From Saprospiraceae bacterium (GTDB taxonomy: Bacteria > Bacteroidota > Bacteroidia > Chitinophagales > Saprospiraceae): DNA of 64,000 bases. Shown here piece by piece: positions 8,470 through 18,168 of the stretch. Where the stretch lies: assembly GCA_025055285.1 (NCBI GenBank), contig JANWXM010000001.1, positions 186,001 through 250,000 of the forward strand, written 5' to 3'. The notes beneath the pieces are model-generated. The model was not told the origin of the DNA and made no database searches. It was given only the letters and a program-made list of their open reading frames with translations. Position 1 is the first letter of the stretch; each line of letters opens with the position of its first letter. The translations under genes and the position numbers were made by a program.

Positions 8470-9666
8470 ATGGCAAAAGATACATTTGTTCGCAGCAAAC
8501 CCCACGTTAATATCGGAACGATCGGCCACGTGGACCATGGAAAGACGACGTTGACTTCCGCCATTACTTATGTCCTCTCTCGCAAGGGTTTGGCTAAGAA
8601 AGTGGATTACGACGCCATTGATGCGGCCCCTGAGGAGAAAGAGCGCGGCATTACCATCAACACAGCACACGTGGAATACGAGACAGAAAACCGGCACTAT
8701 GCGCACGTAGATTGCCCGGGCCATGCCGACTATGTGAAGAACATGATCACCGGCGCAGCCCAAATGGACGGCGCTATCCTAGTTGTGGCGGCTACCGATG
8801 GTCCGATGCCTCAGACGCGCGAACATATCCTGTTGGCCCGCCAGGTAGGTGTGCCCAAAATCGTTGTGTTTATTAACAAGGTTGACTTGGTCGATGACCC
8901 AGAGATGCTCGAGCTGGTAGAGATGGAGGTGCGCGAGCTGCTAAACACCTATAAGTTTGATGGCGACAACGCCAGCGTTATTCGCGGATCGGCTCTCAAA
9001 GCGTTAGAAGGTGACCCTGCCGCCATAAAGAGCATTGAGGATCTAATGGCAGCATGCGACCGCGATATTCCAGAGCCAGTGCGCGAAATAGATAAGCCGT
9101 TCCTAATGCCCATAGAAGATGTATTCTCCATCACGGGCCGCGGTACGGTAGCAACTGGGCGTATCGAGCGCGGTGTCATTCAAGTGAATGACCCAGTGGA
9201 GATTGTCGGTTTGATGAAAGACGGTGAGAAGCCCAAGACCTCCATAGTTACGGGGGTAGAAATGTTCCGTAAAATTTTGGACCGCGGACAGGCTGGCGAC
9301 AACGCAGGTTTGCTGCTGCGCGGTATTGAAAAGCATGAAATAAAGCGCGGCATGGTTATCTGCAAACCAGGAACCGTTAAGCCGCATAAGCGCTTCAAAT
9401 GTTCAGTGTATGTTCTCTCGAAGGAAGAGGGTGGCCGGCACACGCCATTCTTTTCCGGTTATCGCCCACAGTTCTATTTCCGTACAACTGACGTGACGGG
9501 CGATGTTAAGCTGCCACCCAATATCGAAATGGTAATGCCAGGCGACAACGTGGAGTTTGAAGTAACCCTTCACAGCTCCATCGCTCTGGAACAGGGTTTG
9601 CGCTTCGCTATCCGAGAGGGAGGGCGTACCATCGGCGCAGGCCAAGTGACAGAGATTCTCGACTAA
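8470..9666 (+). CDS. tuf: Translation elongation factor EF-Tu
   Basis: GTPase that delivers aminoacyl-tRNA to the ribosome. All G motifs are present: GHVDHGKTT (P-loop), RGITINTAH (switch I), DCPGHADY (G3), NKVD (G4) and GSALKAL (G5). Domains 2 and 3 follow, with the conserved [13 protein letters not shown] and [11 protein letters not shown] segments. The 398-residue length is normal. It lies 143 nt downstream of the tRNA cluster and is followed by tRNA-Trp and secE, the arrangement typical of the phylum. Confidence 0.98.
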   Translation: MAKDTFVRSKPHVNIGTIGHVDHGKTTLTSAITYVLSRKGLAKKVDYDAIDAAPEEKERGITINTAHVEYETENRHYAHVDCPGHADYVKNMITGAAQMDGAILVVAATDGPMPQTREHILLARQVGVPKIVVFINKVDLVDDPEMLELVEMEVRELLNTYKFDGDNASVIRGSALKALEGDPAAIKSIEDLMAACDRDIPEPVREIDKPFLMPIEDVFSITGRGTVATGRIERGVIQVNDPVEIVGLMKDGEKPKTSIVTGVEMFRKILDRGQAGDNAGLLLRGIEKHEIKRGMVICKPGTVKPHKRFKCSVYVLSKEEGGRHTPFFSGYRPQFYFRTTDVTGDVKLPPNIEMVMPGDNVEFEVTLHSSIALEQGLRFAIREGGRTIGAGQVTEILD

Positions 9667-9688
9667 AATTTTTCCGTCTCTTGCGCAA

Positions 9689-9740
9689 ACGAGCGCGAGG
9701 TTAAAAAGGAAATACAGCGCCCTTAAGCCCTCGCGCTCGT
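9689..9740 (+). terminator. Inverted repeat between tuf and tRNA-Trp
   Basis: Two perfectly complementary 12-nt arms (9689-9700 ACGAGCGCGAGG and 9729-9740) enclose a 28-nt loop, followed by CTTTGCC and then tRNA-Trp 8 nt later. It may be a terminator, an RNase processing hairpin or both. There is no long T tract, so efficient intrinsic termination is doubtful. Confidence 0.5.
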
Positions 9741-9748
9741 CTTTGCCT

Positions 9749-9821
9749 AGGGGTATAGCTCAACTGGTAGAGCGGCGGTCTCCAAAACCGCAGGCTGCGG
9801 GTTCGAGTCCTGCTGCCCCTG
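9749..9821 (+). tRNA. tRNA-Trp (anticodon CCA)
   Basis: 73-nt cloverleaf with acceptor stem AGGGGTA/TGCCCCT (one T-G pair), anticodon stem GCGGT/ACCGC, loop CTCCAAA (anticodon CCA), T loop TTCGAGT and discriminator G. It sits between tuf and secE as in many bacteria. CCA is not encoded. Confidence 0.97.
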
Positions 9822-9872
9822 CTTAAAAGGAGAAAAGGAAGTGCTTTCCTCCTCACGTTCAAAAGCTCGTTT

Positions 9873-10064
9873 ATGGAAAAGGTTAAGCTCTACCTCAAAG
9901 AGAGTTATCAAGAGCTCATGGAGCACGTCACGTGGCCTACGATGGCCCAACTCCAAGAAAGTACAGTCGTCGTGTTGGTTACCTCCGCTCTGCTAGCGTT
10001 AGTTATTTTCATCATGGACGTTGTTTGCAGCCTTACCTTTAAAAATATTTACGGCGTCTTTTGA
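9873..10064 (+). CDS. secE: Preprotein translocase subunit SecE
   Basis: Small essential subunit of the SecYEG channel in the inner membrane. The 63-residue product has the single-helix form: an amphipathic N-terminal helix (KLYLKESYQELMEHVTWPT, with the family VTWP segment) and one membrane helix (about 32-52, VVVLVTSALLALVIFIMDVV). Location between tRNA-Trp and nusG is standard. Confidence 0.96.
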   Translation: MEKVKLYLKESYQELMEHVTWPTMAQLQESTVVVLVTSALLALVIFIMDVVCSLTFKNIYGVF

Positions 10065-10104
10065 ACTCGCTAAATAGTAGCGAACGTCCGCAGCTTGTTT
10101 TCCT

Positions 10105-10701
10105 ATGGCGAAAAGCAGTAAGAAAGAAGAAGCCGCTGAGAGTCCAAGACCAGTTGTAGAAGAACGGCGGTGGTACGCTTTGCGCGTGATTAGCGGTCAT
10201 GAGAAGAAGATCAAAGAGCGCATCGAGATGGAAATTGAGCGCTCAAATTGGAAGGATTTTATTTTTCAGGTAATTGTTCCAACGGAGAAAGTGTATAAAA
10301 TTCGTTCGGGCAAGAAGGTCGCTCAGGAGAGAAATCTTCTACCCGGCTATGTCTTAATAGAAGCTTTGAACACTCGTTTACAGGGAGACGTCGTCAAGAC
10401 GATAAATGAAATGCCCAACGTTGTCTATTTCTTAGGGAAGGAAAATCCTACGCCGATGACGCAAGCTGAAGCACATCGGCTTTTAGGCATAGCTGACGAT
10501 AGCCTTTCCTCTGGAGAAACAATCGCTGAGCCCTTCATCGTTGGTGAGACAGTTAAAATCATAGATGGACCATTTGCAGATTTTATTGGTGAAATCAAAG
10601 AGGTTAACGAAGAAAAGCGCAAGTTAAAAGTTATTGTTAAAATATTTGGTCGAGGCACTGAAGTGATGCTTAGTTTCTTACAAGTGGAAAGAATCAGTTG
10701 A
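10105..10701 (+). CDS. nusG: Transcription termination/antitermination factor NusG
   Basis: Binds the RNA polymerase clamp helices and promotes processive elongation. In the 198 residues the NGN domain starts at RRWYALRVISGHEKKI (about 21-36) and includes LLPGYVLIEA. A C-terminal KOW domain contains GETVKIIDGPFADFIGEI (about 150). The N-terminal lysine/glutamate-rich extension is short and probably disordered. It is 40 nt after secE and upstream of rplK. Confidence 0.97.
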   Translation: MAKSSKKEEAAESPRPVVEERRWYALRVISGHEKKIKERIEMEIERSNWKDFIFQVIVPTEKVYKIRSGKKVAQERNLLPGYVLIEALNTRLQGDVVKTINEMPNVVYFLGKENPTPMTQAEAHRLLGIADDSLSSGETIAEPFIVGETVKIIDGPFADFIGEIKEVNEEKRKLKVIVKIFGRGTEVMLSFLQVERIS

Positions 10702-10787
10702 AGGATCTGGACGGCTTAGTGTTTTAGCGAATGCGTTGATCTCTTCTCAAGGCTTTCACATAAGAGACTGCTATTCAATAAGATATT

Positions 10788-11237
10788 ATGGCAAAAGAAG
10801 TAGAATTTTATATCAAGCTTCAAGTAAAAGGTGGCCAGGCTAACCCTGCTCCTCCAATCGGACCGGCATTAGGTTCGAAAGGTGTGAATATCATGGAGTT
10901 TTGCAAGCGCTTCAACGCGCAGACGCAAAACCAGCAGGGCAAATTGTTGCCAGTAGTAGTTACCGTATACAAAGACAAAACCTTTGATTTTGTTATAAAA
11001 ACACCACCTACTTCGGTGCAACTTTTTGAGGCGGCCGGTTTGAAACCAGGTGATGGCTCGCCTCAGCCTAATCGAAAAAAGGTAGGTTCGGTTACGTGGG
11101 AACAAGTGCGCACCATCGCAGAAAACAAGATGCCTGACCTGAACTGCTTTACCATAGAAGCCGCAATGAAGATGGTAGCCGGCACGGCGCGCAGTATGGG
11201 AATCACCATAGAAGGCACGCCGCCTTGGCAGAAGTGA
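10788..11237 (+). CDS. rplK: 50S ribosomal protein L11
   Basis: Part of the GTPase-associated centre on 23S rRNA. The 149 residues show the N-terminal segment [20 protein letters not shown] and the C-terminal rRNA-binding part ending near [13 protein letters not shown]. Length matches the family's usual 140-150. It heads the rplKAJL group, 86 nt after nusG. Confidence 0.98.
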   Translation: MAKEVEFYIKLQVKGGQANPAPPIGPALGSKGVNIMEFCKRFNAQTQNQQGKLLPVVVTVYKDKTFDFVIKTPPTSVQLFEAAGLKPGDGSPQPNRKKVGSVTWEQVRTIAENKMPDLNCFTIEAAMKMVAGTARSMGITIEGTPPWQK

Positions 11238-11307
11238 CGTTCAAATGATTCTATCATAAAGGGAGTTTCGACTGATTCGGAACGCTTGACCTTTTAAACA
11301 TCCGTCT

Positions 11308-12003
11308 ATGAAAAAACTTACAAAAAAACGTCGCCTCGTAGAAGGTAAAGTAGATCCGAACAAGACATATACCTTAGGAGAAGCGATGCAGCTGGTCAAA
11401 GAGGTCAACACGGCAAATTTCAACGCGTCGGTAGACCTTCATGTCCGGCTGGGCATTGACCCGCGCAAAGCTGACCAAGCGCTGCGTGGCACAGTATCCC
11501 TTCCTCACGGCACAGGCAAAACAAAGCGCGTGTTGGTCTTCTGCACACCCGACAAAGTAGATGAAGCCAAAGCGGCAGGTGCTGATTATGCCGGCCTGGA
11601 GGAATATATTCAAAAAATAACAGAGGGCTGGCTGGAAGTGGATGTAGTTATCGCTACGCCTAATGTTATGGCACAATTAGGTAAAGTAGCGCGCATTCTA
11701 GGACCGCGTGGCCTAATGCCCAACCCAAAAACGGGTACAGTCACCCAAGACGTTGCTGCTGCCGTGGCGGAAGTGAAAAAGGGTAAAATTGCCTTCCGCA
11801 CCGATAAACAAGGTATCGTTCATGCCTCCATCGGGCGAATTTCATTCTCACCCGAACAACTGACTGAAAATGCCTATGAACTGCTAAGCACTTTAGTTCG
11901 CATGAAGCCAGCAAGTGCGAAGGGCACTTACATGAAATCCATTGCGGTGGCCAGTACGATGAGTCCAGGAATCCCAGTCGACCCAAAGTCTATCAAATTG
12001 TAA
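11308..12003 (+). CDS. rplA: 50S ribosomal protein L1
   Basis: Binds the L1 stalk of 23S rRNA and in many bacteria also represses its own operon by binding a similar site on mRNA. The 231 residues include the signature [16 protein letters not shown] (about 131-146) and the C-terminal [13 protein letters not shown]. The start ATG at 11308 is followed by a lysine-rich N terminus normal for L1. It is 70 nt downstream of rplK; I did not find a clear L1-type operator in that gap. Confidence 0.98.
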   Translation: MKKLTKKRRLVEGKVDPNKTYTLGEAMQLVKEVNTANFNASVDLHVRLGIDPRKADQALRGTVSLPHGTGKTKRVLVFCTPDKVDEAKAAGADYAGLEEYIQKITEGWLEVDVVIATPNVMAQLGKVARILGPRGLMPNPKTGTVTQDVAAAVAEVKKGKIAFRTDKQGIVHASIGRISFSPEQLTENAYELLSTLVRMKPASAKGTYMKSIAVASTMSPGIPVDPKSIKL

Positions 12004-12034
12004 TTTTTTCAGGAATAAACAGCAGAAGTAGACA

Positions 12035-12568
12035 ATGACACGCAAGGATAAAAGTCTCGTTATTGAAGAGCTACGAGAAACACTAGGCACCACGCCTTAC
12101 TTTTACGTGACAGATTCTTCTACGTTGACAGTGGCTCAGGTCAACAAGCTTCGCCGCATGTGCTTTGAAAAGGGCGTGCGGATGAAAGTGGCAAAAAACA
12201 CCCTGATTCGTAAGGCATTGGAGGCCCTTGCGGCAGATGGCCGGCGAGATTATTCTCCGCTATACGAAAGCTTGCATGGCCCTACGACTTTGTTCATTTC
12301 TGACAATCCGAAAGCACCTGCTCAAATTATTGAAGAATTTCGAAAGAACTCGGATCGTCCAATACTAAAAGCTGCCTATATCGACGCGAGCGTCTTCATT
12401 GGCGATGACCAGCTTAAGACGCTTACCCAACTGAAAAGCAAGGAAGAACTCATAAGTGAAATTTTAGGCCTGCTTACGTCACCGGCGCGCAGCCTCGCTG
12501 CAGCAATCGCTTCCTCTGGCAATAAAGTGGCAGGAGCAATTAAAGCATTGGCTGACCGCGAAGGCTAA
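12035..12568 (+). CDS. rplJ: 50S ribosomal protein L10
   Basis: Anchors the L7/L12 dimers to the ribosome. The 177 residues include KNTLIRKALEA and GPTTLFISDNPKAPAQI, typical of the rRNA-binding domain, then a C-terminal helix (LTSPARSLAAAIASSGNKVAGAI, abbreviated by its ends) that binds L12. It begins 31 nt after rplA, which leaves little room for the long L10 leader known in other phyla. Confidence 0.96.
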   Translation: MTRKDKSLVIEELRETLGTTPYFYVTDSSTLTVAQVNKLRRMCFEKGVRMKVAKNTLIRKALEALAADGRRDYSPLYESLHGPTTLFISDNPKAPAQIIEEFRKNSDRPILKAAYIDASVFIGDDQLKTLTQLKSKEELISEILGLLTSPARSLAAAIASSGNKVAGAIKALADREG

Positions 12569-12697
12569 ATTCTTTTGGCTTCCAGGCATGTTATGCACTT
12601 TTTAATAGCTAGCCCCAAAAGGTGAGAATACTAAATCGCCACGTGAAAACTTATTTACTTTTACCTTATTTGCAAACCAATTAAAATTTTGGAAAAA

Positions 12698-13090
12698 ATG
12701 GCAGATTTGAAAGCGCTTGCAGAGCAACTGGTGAACTTGACCATTAAAGAAGCGAATGAGCTGCTTGCCATTCTTAAAGAGGAGTACGGCATAGAACCTG
12801 CAGCTTCGGCAGTGGCAGTGGCTGCTATGCCTGGAGCAGCTGCTGCTCCCGGAGGCGGCGAAGCTGCTGCACCCGAAAAGACAGAATTTGATGTCATCCT
12901 TAAAGATGCAGGTGCTGCCAAGCTGAACGTGATCAAAGAGGTAAAGAACCTGCTAGGTCTTGGGCTGGCAGAAGCCAAGAGTTTGGTAGATAATGCTCCA
13001 AGCCCGATTAAAACGGGCATAAGTAAAGCGGAAGCTGAAGAACTCAAGGCTAAATTAGAGGGACTGGGTGCTACTGTAGAACTGAAGTAA
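12698..13090 (+). CDS. rplL: 50S ribosomal protein L7/L12
   Basis: Forms the flexible stalk that recruits translation factors. The 130 residues show the N-terminal dimerisation helices ([20 protein letters not shown] region), an alanine/glycine-rich hinge (about 42-60) and the C-terminal domain beginning [11 protein letters not shown] with [15 protein letters not shown]. The ATG at 12698 is chosen over the in-frame TTG three codons earlier (12689), since family members start MADLK. The 129-nt gap from rplJ may hold a promoter or processing site, but I see no clear consensus element. Confidence 0.97.
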   Translation: MADLKALAEQLVNLTIKEANELLAILKEEYGIEPAASAVAVAAMPGAAAAPGGGEAAAPEKTEFDVILKDAGAAKLNVIKEVKNLLGLGLAEAKSLVDNAPSPIKTGISKAEAEELKAKLEGLGATVELK

Positions 13091-13126
13091 GCTCGACACC
13101 AGGGATTCGGTAAAGGTCACGCTTTG

Positions 13127-13134
13127 TATCTTTG
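13127..13134 (+). promoter_or_regulatory. Possible upstream rpoB promoter (P1, -7 element)
   Basis: TATCTTTG fits TAnnTTTG, 37 nt after the rplL stop. No convincing -33 element was seen. If active it would start transcripts about 245 nt upstream of rpoB, before the large hairpin at 13234-13278. Confidence 0.45.
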
Positions 13135-13233
13135 CGCTATTGTGCGTATTGCTAAAATAGCACTTTTACCTTCTCGAAGTGTTCTTACTTTGGCATGTTC
13201 TACATTTTCTTCTTACGTTTGCTAGTTCATTTA

Positions 13234-13278
13234 GGCTTAGTGCTCTGGAGGGCCTTAGGCGCTTCAGAGCGCTAAGCC
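13234..13278 (+). promoter_or_regulatory. Large hairpin in the rplL-rpoB gap
   Basis: A continuous 17-bp stem (13234-13250 with 13262-13278, two G-U pairs, 11-nt loop) is followed by CGTTTTC. The position equals that of the attenuator and RNase III site between rplL and rpoB in E. coli, but the structure here is independent. It likely controls how much transcription passes from ribosomal genes into rpoB or serves as a processing site. Confidence 0.6.
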
Positions 13279-13301
13279 CGTTTTCATCGCAGGAATCCTC
13301 T

Positions 13302-13309
13302 TATCTTTG
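13302..13309 (+). promoter_or_regulatory. rpoB proximal promoter (P2, -7 element)
   Basis: TATCTTTG matches TAnnTTTG, with TTTTC (13281-13285) about 16 nt upstream as a possible -33 element. The predicted start near 13316 leaves a leader of about 70 nt before rpoB and lies just downstream of the hairpin, so rpoBC could be transcribed independently of rplL. Confidence 0.55.
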
Positions 13310-13385
13310 CTATCGAATTCTCGTCCTTTTCCCCCTCTTCCCCTCTGTGGTTAAATCCCAACGTGCAACAGTATAACTTGTAAAA

Positions 13386-16300
13386 ATGACCAACAACGGC
13401 ACATCCAACGGGGTAAGCCCCAAAACTGGCGTCCAGGAACGCATCAACTTCGGCAAAATTCGGCTCGCCGACCACTATCCCGACCTACTTGAGATACAAC
13501 TGAAGTCGTTCCAGGAATTCTTTCAACTAGAAACCACGCCCGAAAATCGGGCAACAGAAGGGCTCTACAAGGTCTTTAAGGAAAACTTTCCGATCACCGA
13601 TGCTCGCAACATCTTCAATCTGGAATTCCTAGACTACTATATCGACCCGCCGCGCTATTCCATTGAGGAATGCATGCAACGCGGATTGACCTATTCCGTG
13701 CCACTTAAAGCAAAGCTGCGCCTTTCGTGCAACGACGAGGAACACATTGACTTTAAGACGGTCGTTCAGGATGTCTTCTTAGGCAACATCCCGTATATGA
13801 CGCCAAAGGGAACCTTCATCATTAATGGAGCTGAGCGGGTAATTGTGTCCCAGTTACATCGCTCTCCAGGGGTCTTCTTTGGGCAGAGTTATCACCCCAA
13901 TGGCACAAAGATATACAGTGCTCGGGTCATTCCCTTTAAAGGAGCGTGGATGGAATTTGCTACCGATACGAATTTGGTCATGTACGCCTACATCGACCGA
14001 AAGAAGAAGTTCCCTGTGACTACGCTGCTACGAGCCATCGGCTTCGATAGCGACCGCGACATTCTCAACCTCTTTAATCTTGCAGAAGAAGTTCCTTGCA
14101 CGCCGGAAAATCTTCAGGCCGTTATTGGACGCAAGTTAGCCGCCCGCGTGCTAAAAGTATGGACAGAAGACTTTGTAGATGACGACACGGGTGAAGTTGC
14201 CACAATTGTGCGAAACCGAGTGATTCTTGAACGCGATGTCGTGTTGGATGAAACAAATATCGAGCAAATTCTAGAGTCGCAGGTTCCCACCATCATCCTG
14301 CAGCGAGTAGATGTGGAGGAAGATTTTTCCATCATCTACAACACCCTGCAAAAAGACCAAACCTCTAGCGAACTGGAAGCGGTCACGCATATCTATCGGC
14401 AATTGCGTGGCTCCGAACCGCCTGATGACGAGACGGCTCGCGGCATCATTGAAAAACTTTTCTTCTCCGACAAGCGATACAACCTGGGCGAAGTCGGACG
14501 CTTTAAGATCAACCGCAAGTTACAACTCGACATTCCACTGGACGTCCTGGTCTTGACGAAAGAGGATATTATCGCTATTGTACGCTATATCGTCGCTTTA
14601 GTCAACAACAAGGCCGAGGTAGACGACATAGATCACTTGTCGAACCGGCGCGTGCGCACCGTAGGCGAGCAACTATACGCTCAGTTTGGCGTAGGTCTTG
14701 CTCGTATGGCACGCACGATTCGCGAGCGGATGAATGTACGCGACAACGAGGTCTTCACTCCCATGGACCTTATCAACGCGCGCACCTTGTCTTCGGTAAT
14801 TAACTCCTTCTTCGGTACCAGCCAGTTATCCCAGTTTCTCGACCAAACCAATCCACTCTCTGAAATCACCCATAAGCGCAGGATTTCGGCTCTGGGCCCC
14901 GGTGGTTTGAACCGCGAACGCGCAGGCTTCGAGGTACGCGACGTCCACTATTCCCATTATGGCCGCCTGTGCACCATTGAAACTCCCGAAGGCCCTAACA
15001 TCGGCTTGATCTCAACGCTGTGCACCCACGCCAAGATTAATAAGATGGGCTTCCTGGAAACCCCCTACCGCCGAGTGATTAACGGTAAGGTGGATTTGGA
15101 GGGAGAAGTGGTATACCTGTCTGCCGAGGCCGAAGACCGGTGCAAAATTGCTCAGGCGAATACACCAATTGACGAAACCGGTGCTTTCTTGAGCGACCGC
15201 GTGCGCTGCCGCGAGCACGGCGATTTCCCAATCTTGCCGCCTGAAGAAGTAGAATACATAGATGTAGCGCCAAACCAAATCGTTGGTGTTTCTGCTTCAC
15301 TCATTCCATTCCTAGAAAACGACGATGCAAACCGCGCCCTCATGGGCTCCAACATGCAACGCCAGGCCGTCCCGCTTATACGTCCTCACTCACCTATCGT
15401 GGGTACAGGTCTAGAGGCCAAAGTAGCGCGAGATAGCCGCATGCTTATCAATGCTGAGGGCTCCGGGGTGGTAGAATACGTAGATGCTAACGAGATTGTC
15501 ATCCTTTACGACCGCACCGAGGAAGATCAACTCGTTTCCTTTGAAGACGCGCGCAAGACGTATCGCCTCACCAAATTTATGCGTACTAACCAAGGAACGT
15601 GCATTAACCTCAAGCCCATCGTCCGCAAGGGGCAGCGCGTTGAAAAAGGAGATATCCTCTGCGAAGGCTACGCTACCGAAAACGGTGAATTGGCTTTGGG
15701 CCAGAACCTAAAGGTCGCCTTCATGCCGTGGAAGGGCTACAACTTCGAGGATGCGATCGTCATCTCGGAACGCGTTGTGCAGGAAGATATTTTTACTTCC
15801 ATTCACATTGAGCATTTCGAACTAGACGTACGAGATACCAAGCTGGGCGAGGAAGAATTAACTGCAGATATTCCAAACGTTAGCGAAGAGGCAACAAAAG
15901 ACCTAGATGAAAATGGCATCATTCGCATTGGCGCATGGGCTCGCGAAGGCGATATCCTCATTGGTAAAATCACCCCCAAAGGCGAGACAGACCCCACACC
16001 TGAAGAAAAGCTCCTCCGCGCCATCTTCGGCGATAAGGCGGGTGACGTGAAGGATGCCTCTCTGAAGGTACCGCCTAGCGTTAGTGGAGTAGTAATCAAT
16101 CGACAACTGTTTGCTCGTGCAAAAAAGGACAAAGCCCAAAAAGAGCAGGAAAAAATCCTGCTCGAGCGCCTAGAAGATGAACATAAGGTCAACCTAAATA
16201 AGCTGAAAACCATCCTGATAGACAAACTTCAGGTGCTTGTTAAGGACAAAGTGACAAACGGTATTCGCAGTATCTACGGCGAGGAAATGGTGCCCAAGGG

Positions 16301-17264
16301 CACTAAGTTGACGCTTCAAGTTCTGCGCGAACAAATAGATTATAGCCAGGTAGATTATGCAAACTGGACGAGCGACAAACATACCAATCAATTGATCGCT
16401 CGGCTCTTGCATAATTACAACATCAAAGTCAACGAAGAGGTAGGCCGTTATAAACGCGAAAAGTTCAATATTAGCATCGGCGACGAGCTGCCTGCCGGTG
16501 TGCTGAAGTTAGCCAAGGTTTATTTGGCTAAGAAGCGCAAGCTCAAGGTGGGCGACAAACTCGCTGGTCGTCATGGCAATAAGGGCATTGTCAGCCGCAT
16601 CGTTCGGATAGAAGATATGCCCTTCTTGGAGGATGGAACGCCCGTAGACATCGTGCTCAATCCTTTAGGTGTACCCTCGCGAATGAACCTCGGCCAGATT
16701 TTCGAAACGGTCTTGGGCTGGGCAGGTGAACGCCTAGGTGTAAAGTTTGCGACGCCGATCTTCGATGGTGCTAAGCGCCATGAAATCGAAGAGTGGATTA
16801 GGAAAGCCGGGTTGCCCGAGTTGGGTCAAACCTACCTATACGATGGCGAAACGGGAGACCGCTTCCACCAAAAAGCAACGGTCGGCGTCATCTACATGCT
16901 CAAGCTAAGCCATATGGTGGATGACAAGATGCACGCTCGCTCCATAGGTCCGTACTCGCTCATCACGCAACAGCCGCTAGGAGGTAAAGCCCAGTTTGGT
17001 GGTCAGCGCTTCGGCGAAATGGAGGTTTGGGCATTGGAAGCCTATGGAGCCTCCAACGTACTCCAGGAGTTGCTGACTTTCAAATCAGATGACATCCAAG
17101 GACGCGCCAAAGCTTACGAGGCCATCGTAAAAGGCGACAACCTGCCAGAGCCGAATATACCAGAGTCGTTCAACGTCTTAGTCCACGAGTTGCGCGGTTT
17201 AGCCTTAGATGTAAAATTCATAGATAGCGAACAAGAGCAGAAAACGCGAAAGGAACGCGATTAA
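13386..17264 (+). CDS. rpoB: DNA-directed RNA polymerase subunit beta
   Basis: Catalytic core subunit of RNA polymerase, 1292 residues, normal for the phylum. The rifampicin pocket reads [21 protein letters not shown] (shown here as the cluster around 14820-14885), with the usual sensitive residues at the aspartate, histidine, arginine and serine positions. [15 protein letters not shown] and the C-terminal [19 protein letters not shown] segment, which contacts beta', are intact. It is separated from rpoC by a methyltransferase gene, which is unusual. Confidence 0.98.
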   Translation: MTNNGTSNGVSPKTGVQERINFGKIRLADHYPDLLEIQLKSFQEFFQLETTPENRATEGLYKVFKENFPITDARNIFNLEFLDYYIDPPRYSIEECMQRGLTYSVPLKAKLRLSCNDEEHIDFKTVVQDVFLGNIPYMTPKGTFIINGAERVIVSQLHRSPGVFFGQSYHPNGTKIYSARVIPFKGAWMEFATDTNLVMYAYIDRKKKFPVTTLLRAIGFDSDRDILNLFNLAEEVPCTPENLQAVIGRKLAARVLKVWTEDFVDDDTGEVATIVRNRVILERDVVLDETNIEQILESQVPTIILQRVDVEEDFSIIYNTLQKDQTSSELEAVTHIYRQLRGSEPPDDETARGIIEKLFFSDKRYNLGEVGRFKINRKLQLDIPLDVLVLTKEDIIAIVRYIVALVNNKAEVDDIDHLSNRRVRTVGEQLYAQFGVGLARMARTIRERMNVRDNEVFTPMDLINARTLSSVINSFFGTSQLSQFLDQTNPLSEITHKRRISALGPGGLNRERAGFEVRDVHYSHYGRLCTIETPEGPNIGLISTLCTHAKINKMGFLETPYRRVINGKVDLEGEVVYLSAEAEDRCKIAQANTPIDETGAFLSDRVRCREHGDFPILPPEEVEYIDVAPNQIVGVSASLIPFLENDDANRALMGSNMQRQAVPLIRPHSPIVGTGLEAKVARDSRMLINAEGSGVVEYVDANEIVILYDRTEEDQLVSFEDARKTYRLTKFMRTNQGTCINLKPIVRKGQRVEKGDILCEGYATENGELALGQNLKVAFMPWKGYNFEDAIVISERVVQEDIFTSIHIEHFELDVRDTKLGEEELTADIPNVSEEATKDLDENGIIRIGAWAREGDILIGKITPKGETDPTPEEKLLRAIFGDKAGDVKDASLKVPPSVSGVVINRQLFARAKKDKAQKEQEKILLERLEDEHKVNLNKLKTILIDKLQVLVKDKVTNGIRSIYGEEMVPKGTKLTLQVLREQIDYSQVDYANWTSDKHTNQLIARLLHNYNIKVNEEVGRYKREKFNISIGDELPAGVLKLAKVYLAKKRKLKVGDKLAGRHGNKGIVSRIVRIEDMPFLEDGTPVDIVLNPLGVPSRMNLGQIFETVLGWAGERLGVKFATPIFDGAKRHEIEEWIRKAGLPELGQTYLYDGETGDRFHQKATVGVIYMLKLSHMVDDKMHARSIGPYSLITQQPLGGKAQFGGQRFGEMEVWALEAYGASNVLQELLTFKSDDIQGRAKAYEAIVKGDNLPEPNIPESFNVLVHELRGLALDVKFIDSEQEQKTRKERD

Positions 17265-17302
17265 AGGGCATACGGAAAGAGATCTGAGTAAAGTGCTCGA
17301 AC

Positions 17303-18127
17303 ATGACTAGCGTGGAAGCTTGCTTGCGCGGAGAGCATCTCTATGGCGACGACTTCTCGCCGGAGCAAATCGCTTCCTGGTACGAAGAAGAGCGAGAGGG
17401 CTATGCACAATTGGTTCAAAGGTATGATTGGGCAGAAGCCAAGGGACGTTACGCTTATCACCCCGTTAACGTGTTTTACGGCTATCGCTTCCTTCCAAAA
17501 GACGCCGTCTTCGAACGCGTCCTGGGGCTAGGCTCAGCTACAGGTGATGAATTTTTGCCTATTCTTTCGCGCATTCGTAGGATCGATATCGTAGAGCCAT
17601 CAGAGCAATTGAAACGCAGCGAATTGCGTGGAGTACCGTTGAACTACCATCAGCCCAACGTGACAGGGCAGTTGCCCTTCTCCGACAACTACTTTCACCT
17701 AGAGACTTGTTTTAGCACATTGCATCACATTCCGAACGTCTCTTACGTCCTGAGCGAGTTGCATCGATGCCTGATGCCAGGCGGATTTCTCCTCATCCGC
17801 GAACCCGTACATTCAATGGGCGACTGGCGCCGGCCACGCCCCATGCTGACCCGAAACGAACGCGGCATTCCCTTGAATTTTTTCCGACGCCGCATCTCCG
17901 AGTTGGGCTTTACCATCGTGCGAGAAAGTCTTTGCCTCGCGATGAATTCTTTCCTTCAACGAACAATCGGCCGATGGTTTGCACGTGCCCTAACAGAGTA
18001 TCCGACTTATGTTTATTTCGATAGGGTGCTATCGAGCCTTACTTCCTTTAATCTGCATTATCATCCTACGCGCTGGTGGCAGCGCATTGCCCCTCAAAAC
18101 GTTTTTTACGTTTTACGAAAAAACTAG
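17303..18127 (+). CDS. SAM-dependent methyltransferase between rpoB and rpoC
   Basis: A 274-residue class I methyltransferase-like protein of unknown substrate. Motif I is VLGLGSATGDEF (about 73-84), a somewhat divergent glycine-rich loop, followed by the acidic strand IDIVEPSEQ, then LPFSDNYFHLETCFSTLHH (motif IV region) and HRCLMPGGFLLIREPVH (post-motif region), as in Methyltransf_11 proteins. An arginine/tryptophan-rich C-terminal third (FFRRRISEL, RWWQRIAPQNVFYVLRK) has no family I can name. It lies on the coding strand, 38 nt after rpoB and 41 nt before rpoC, so it must be co-transcribed with them unless it has its own promoter, which I do not see. Confidence 0.82.
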   Translation: MTSVEACLRGEHLYGDDFSPEQIASWYEEEREGYAQLVQRYDWAEAKGRYAYHPVNVFYGYRFLPKDAVFERVLGLGSATGDEFLPILSRIRRIDIVEPSEQLKRSELRGVPLNYHQPNVTGQLPFSDNYFHLETCFSTLHHIPNVSYVLSELHRCLMPGGFLLIREPVHSMGDWRRPRPMLTRNERGIPLNFFRRRISELGFTIVRESLCLAMNSFLQRTIGRWFARALTEYPTYVYFDRVLSSLTSFNLHYHPTRWWQRIAPQNVFYVLRKN

Positions 18128-18168
18128 AAGACGCTCTCCACATTTAGCAACCATTAATTGAGTTAAAT

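Noticed and set aside
8470-9666. Several open frames antisense to tuf
   Set aside because: Long antisense frames are expected from the codon bias of this highly expressed gene; none shows a motif.
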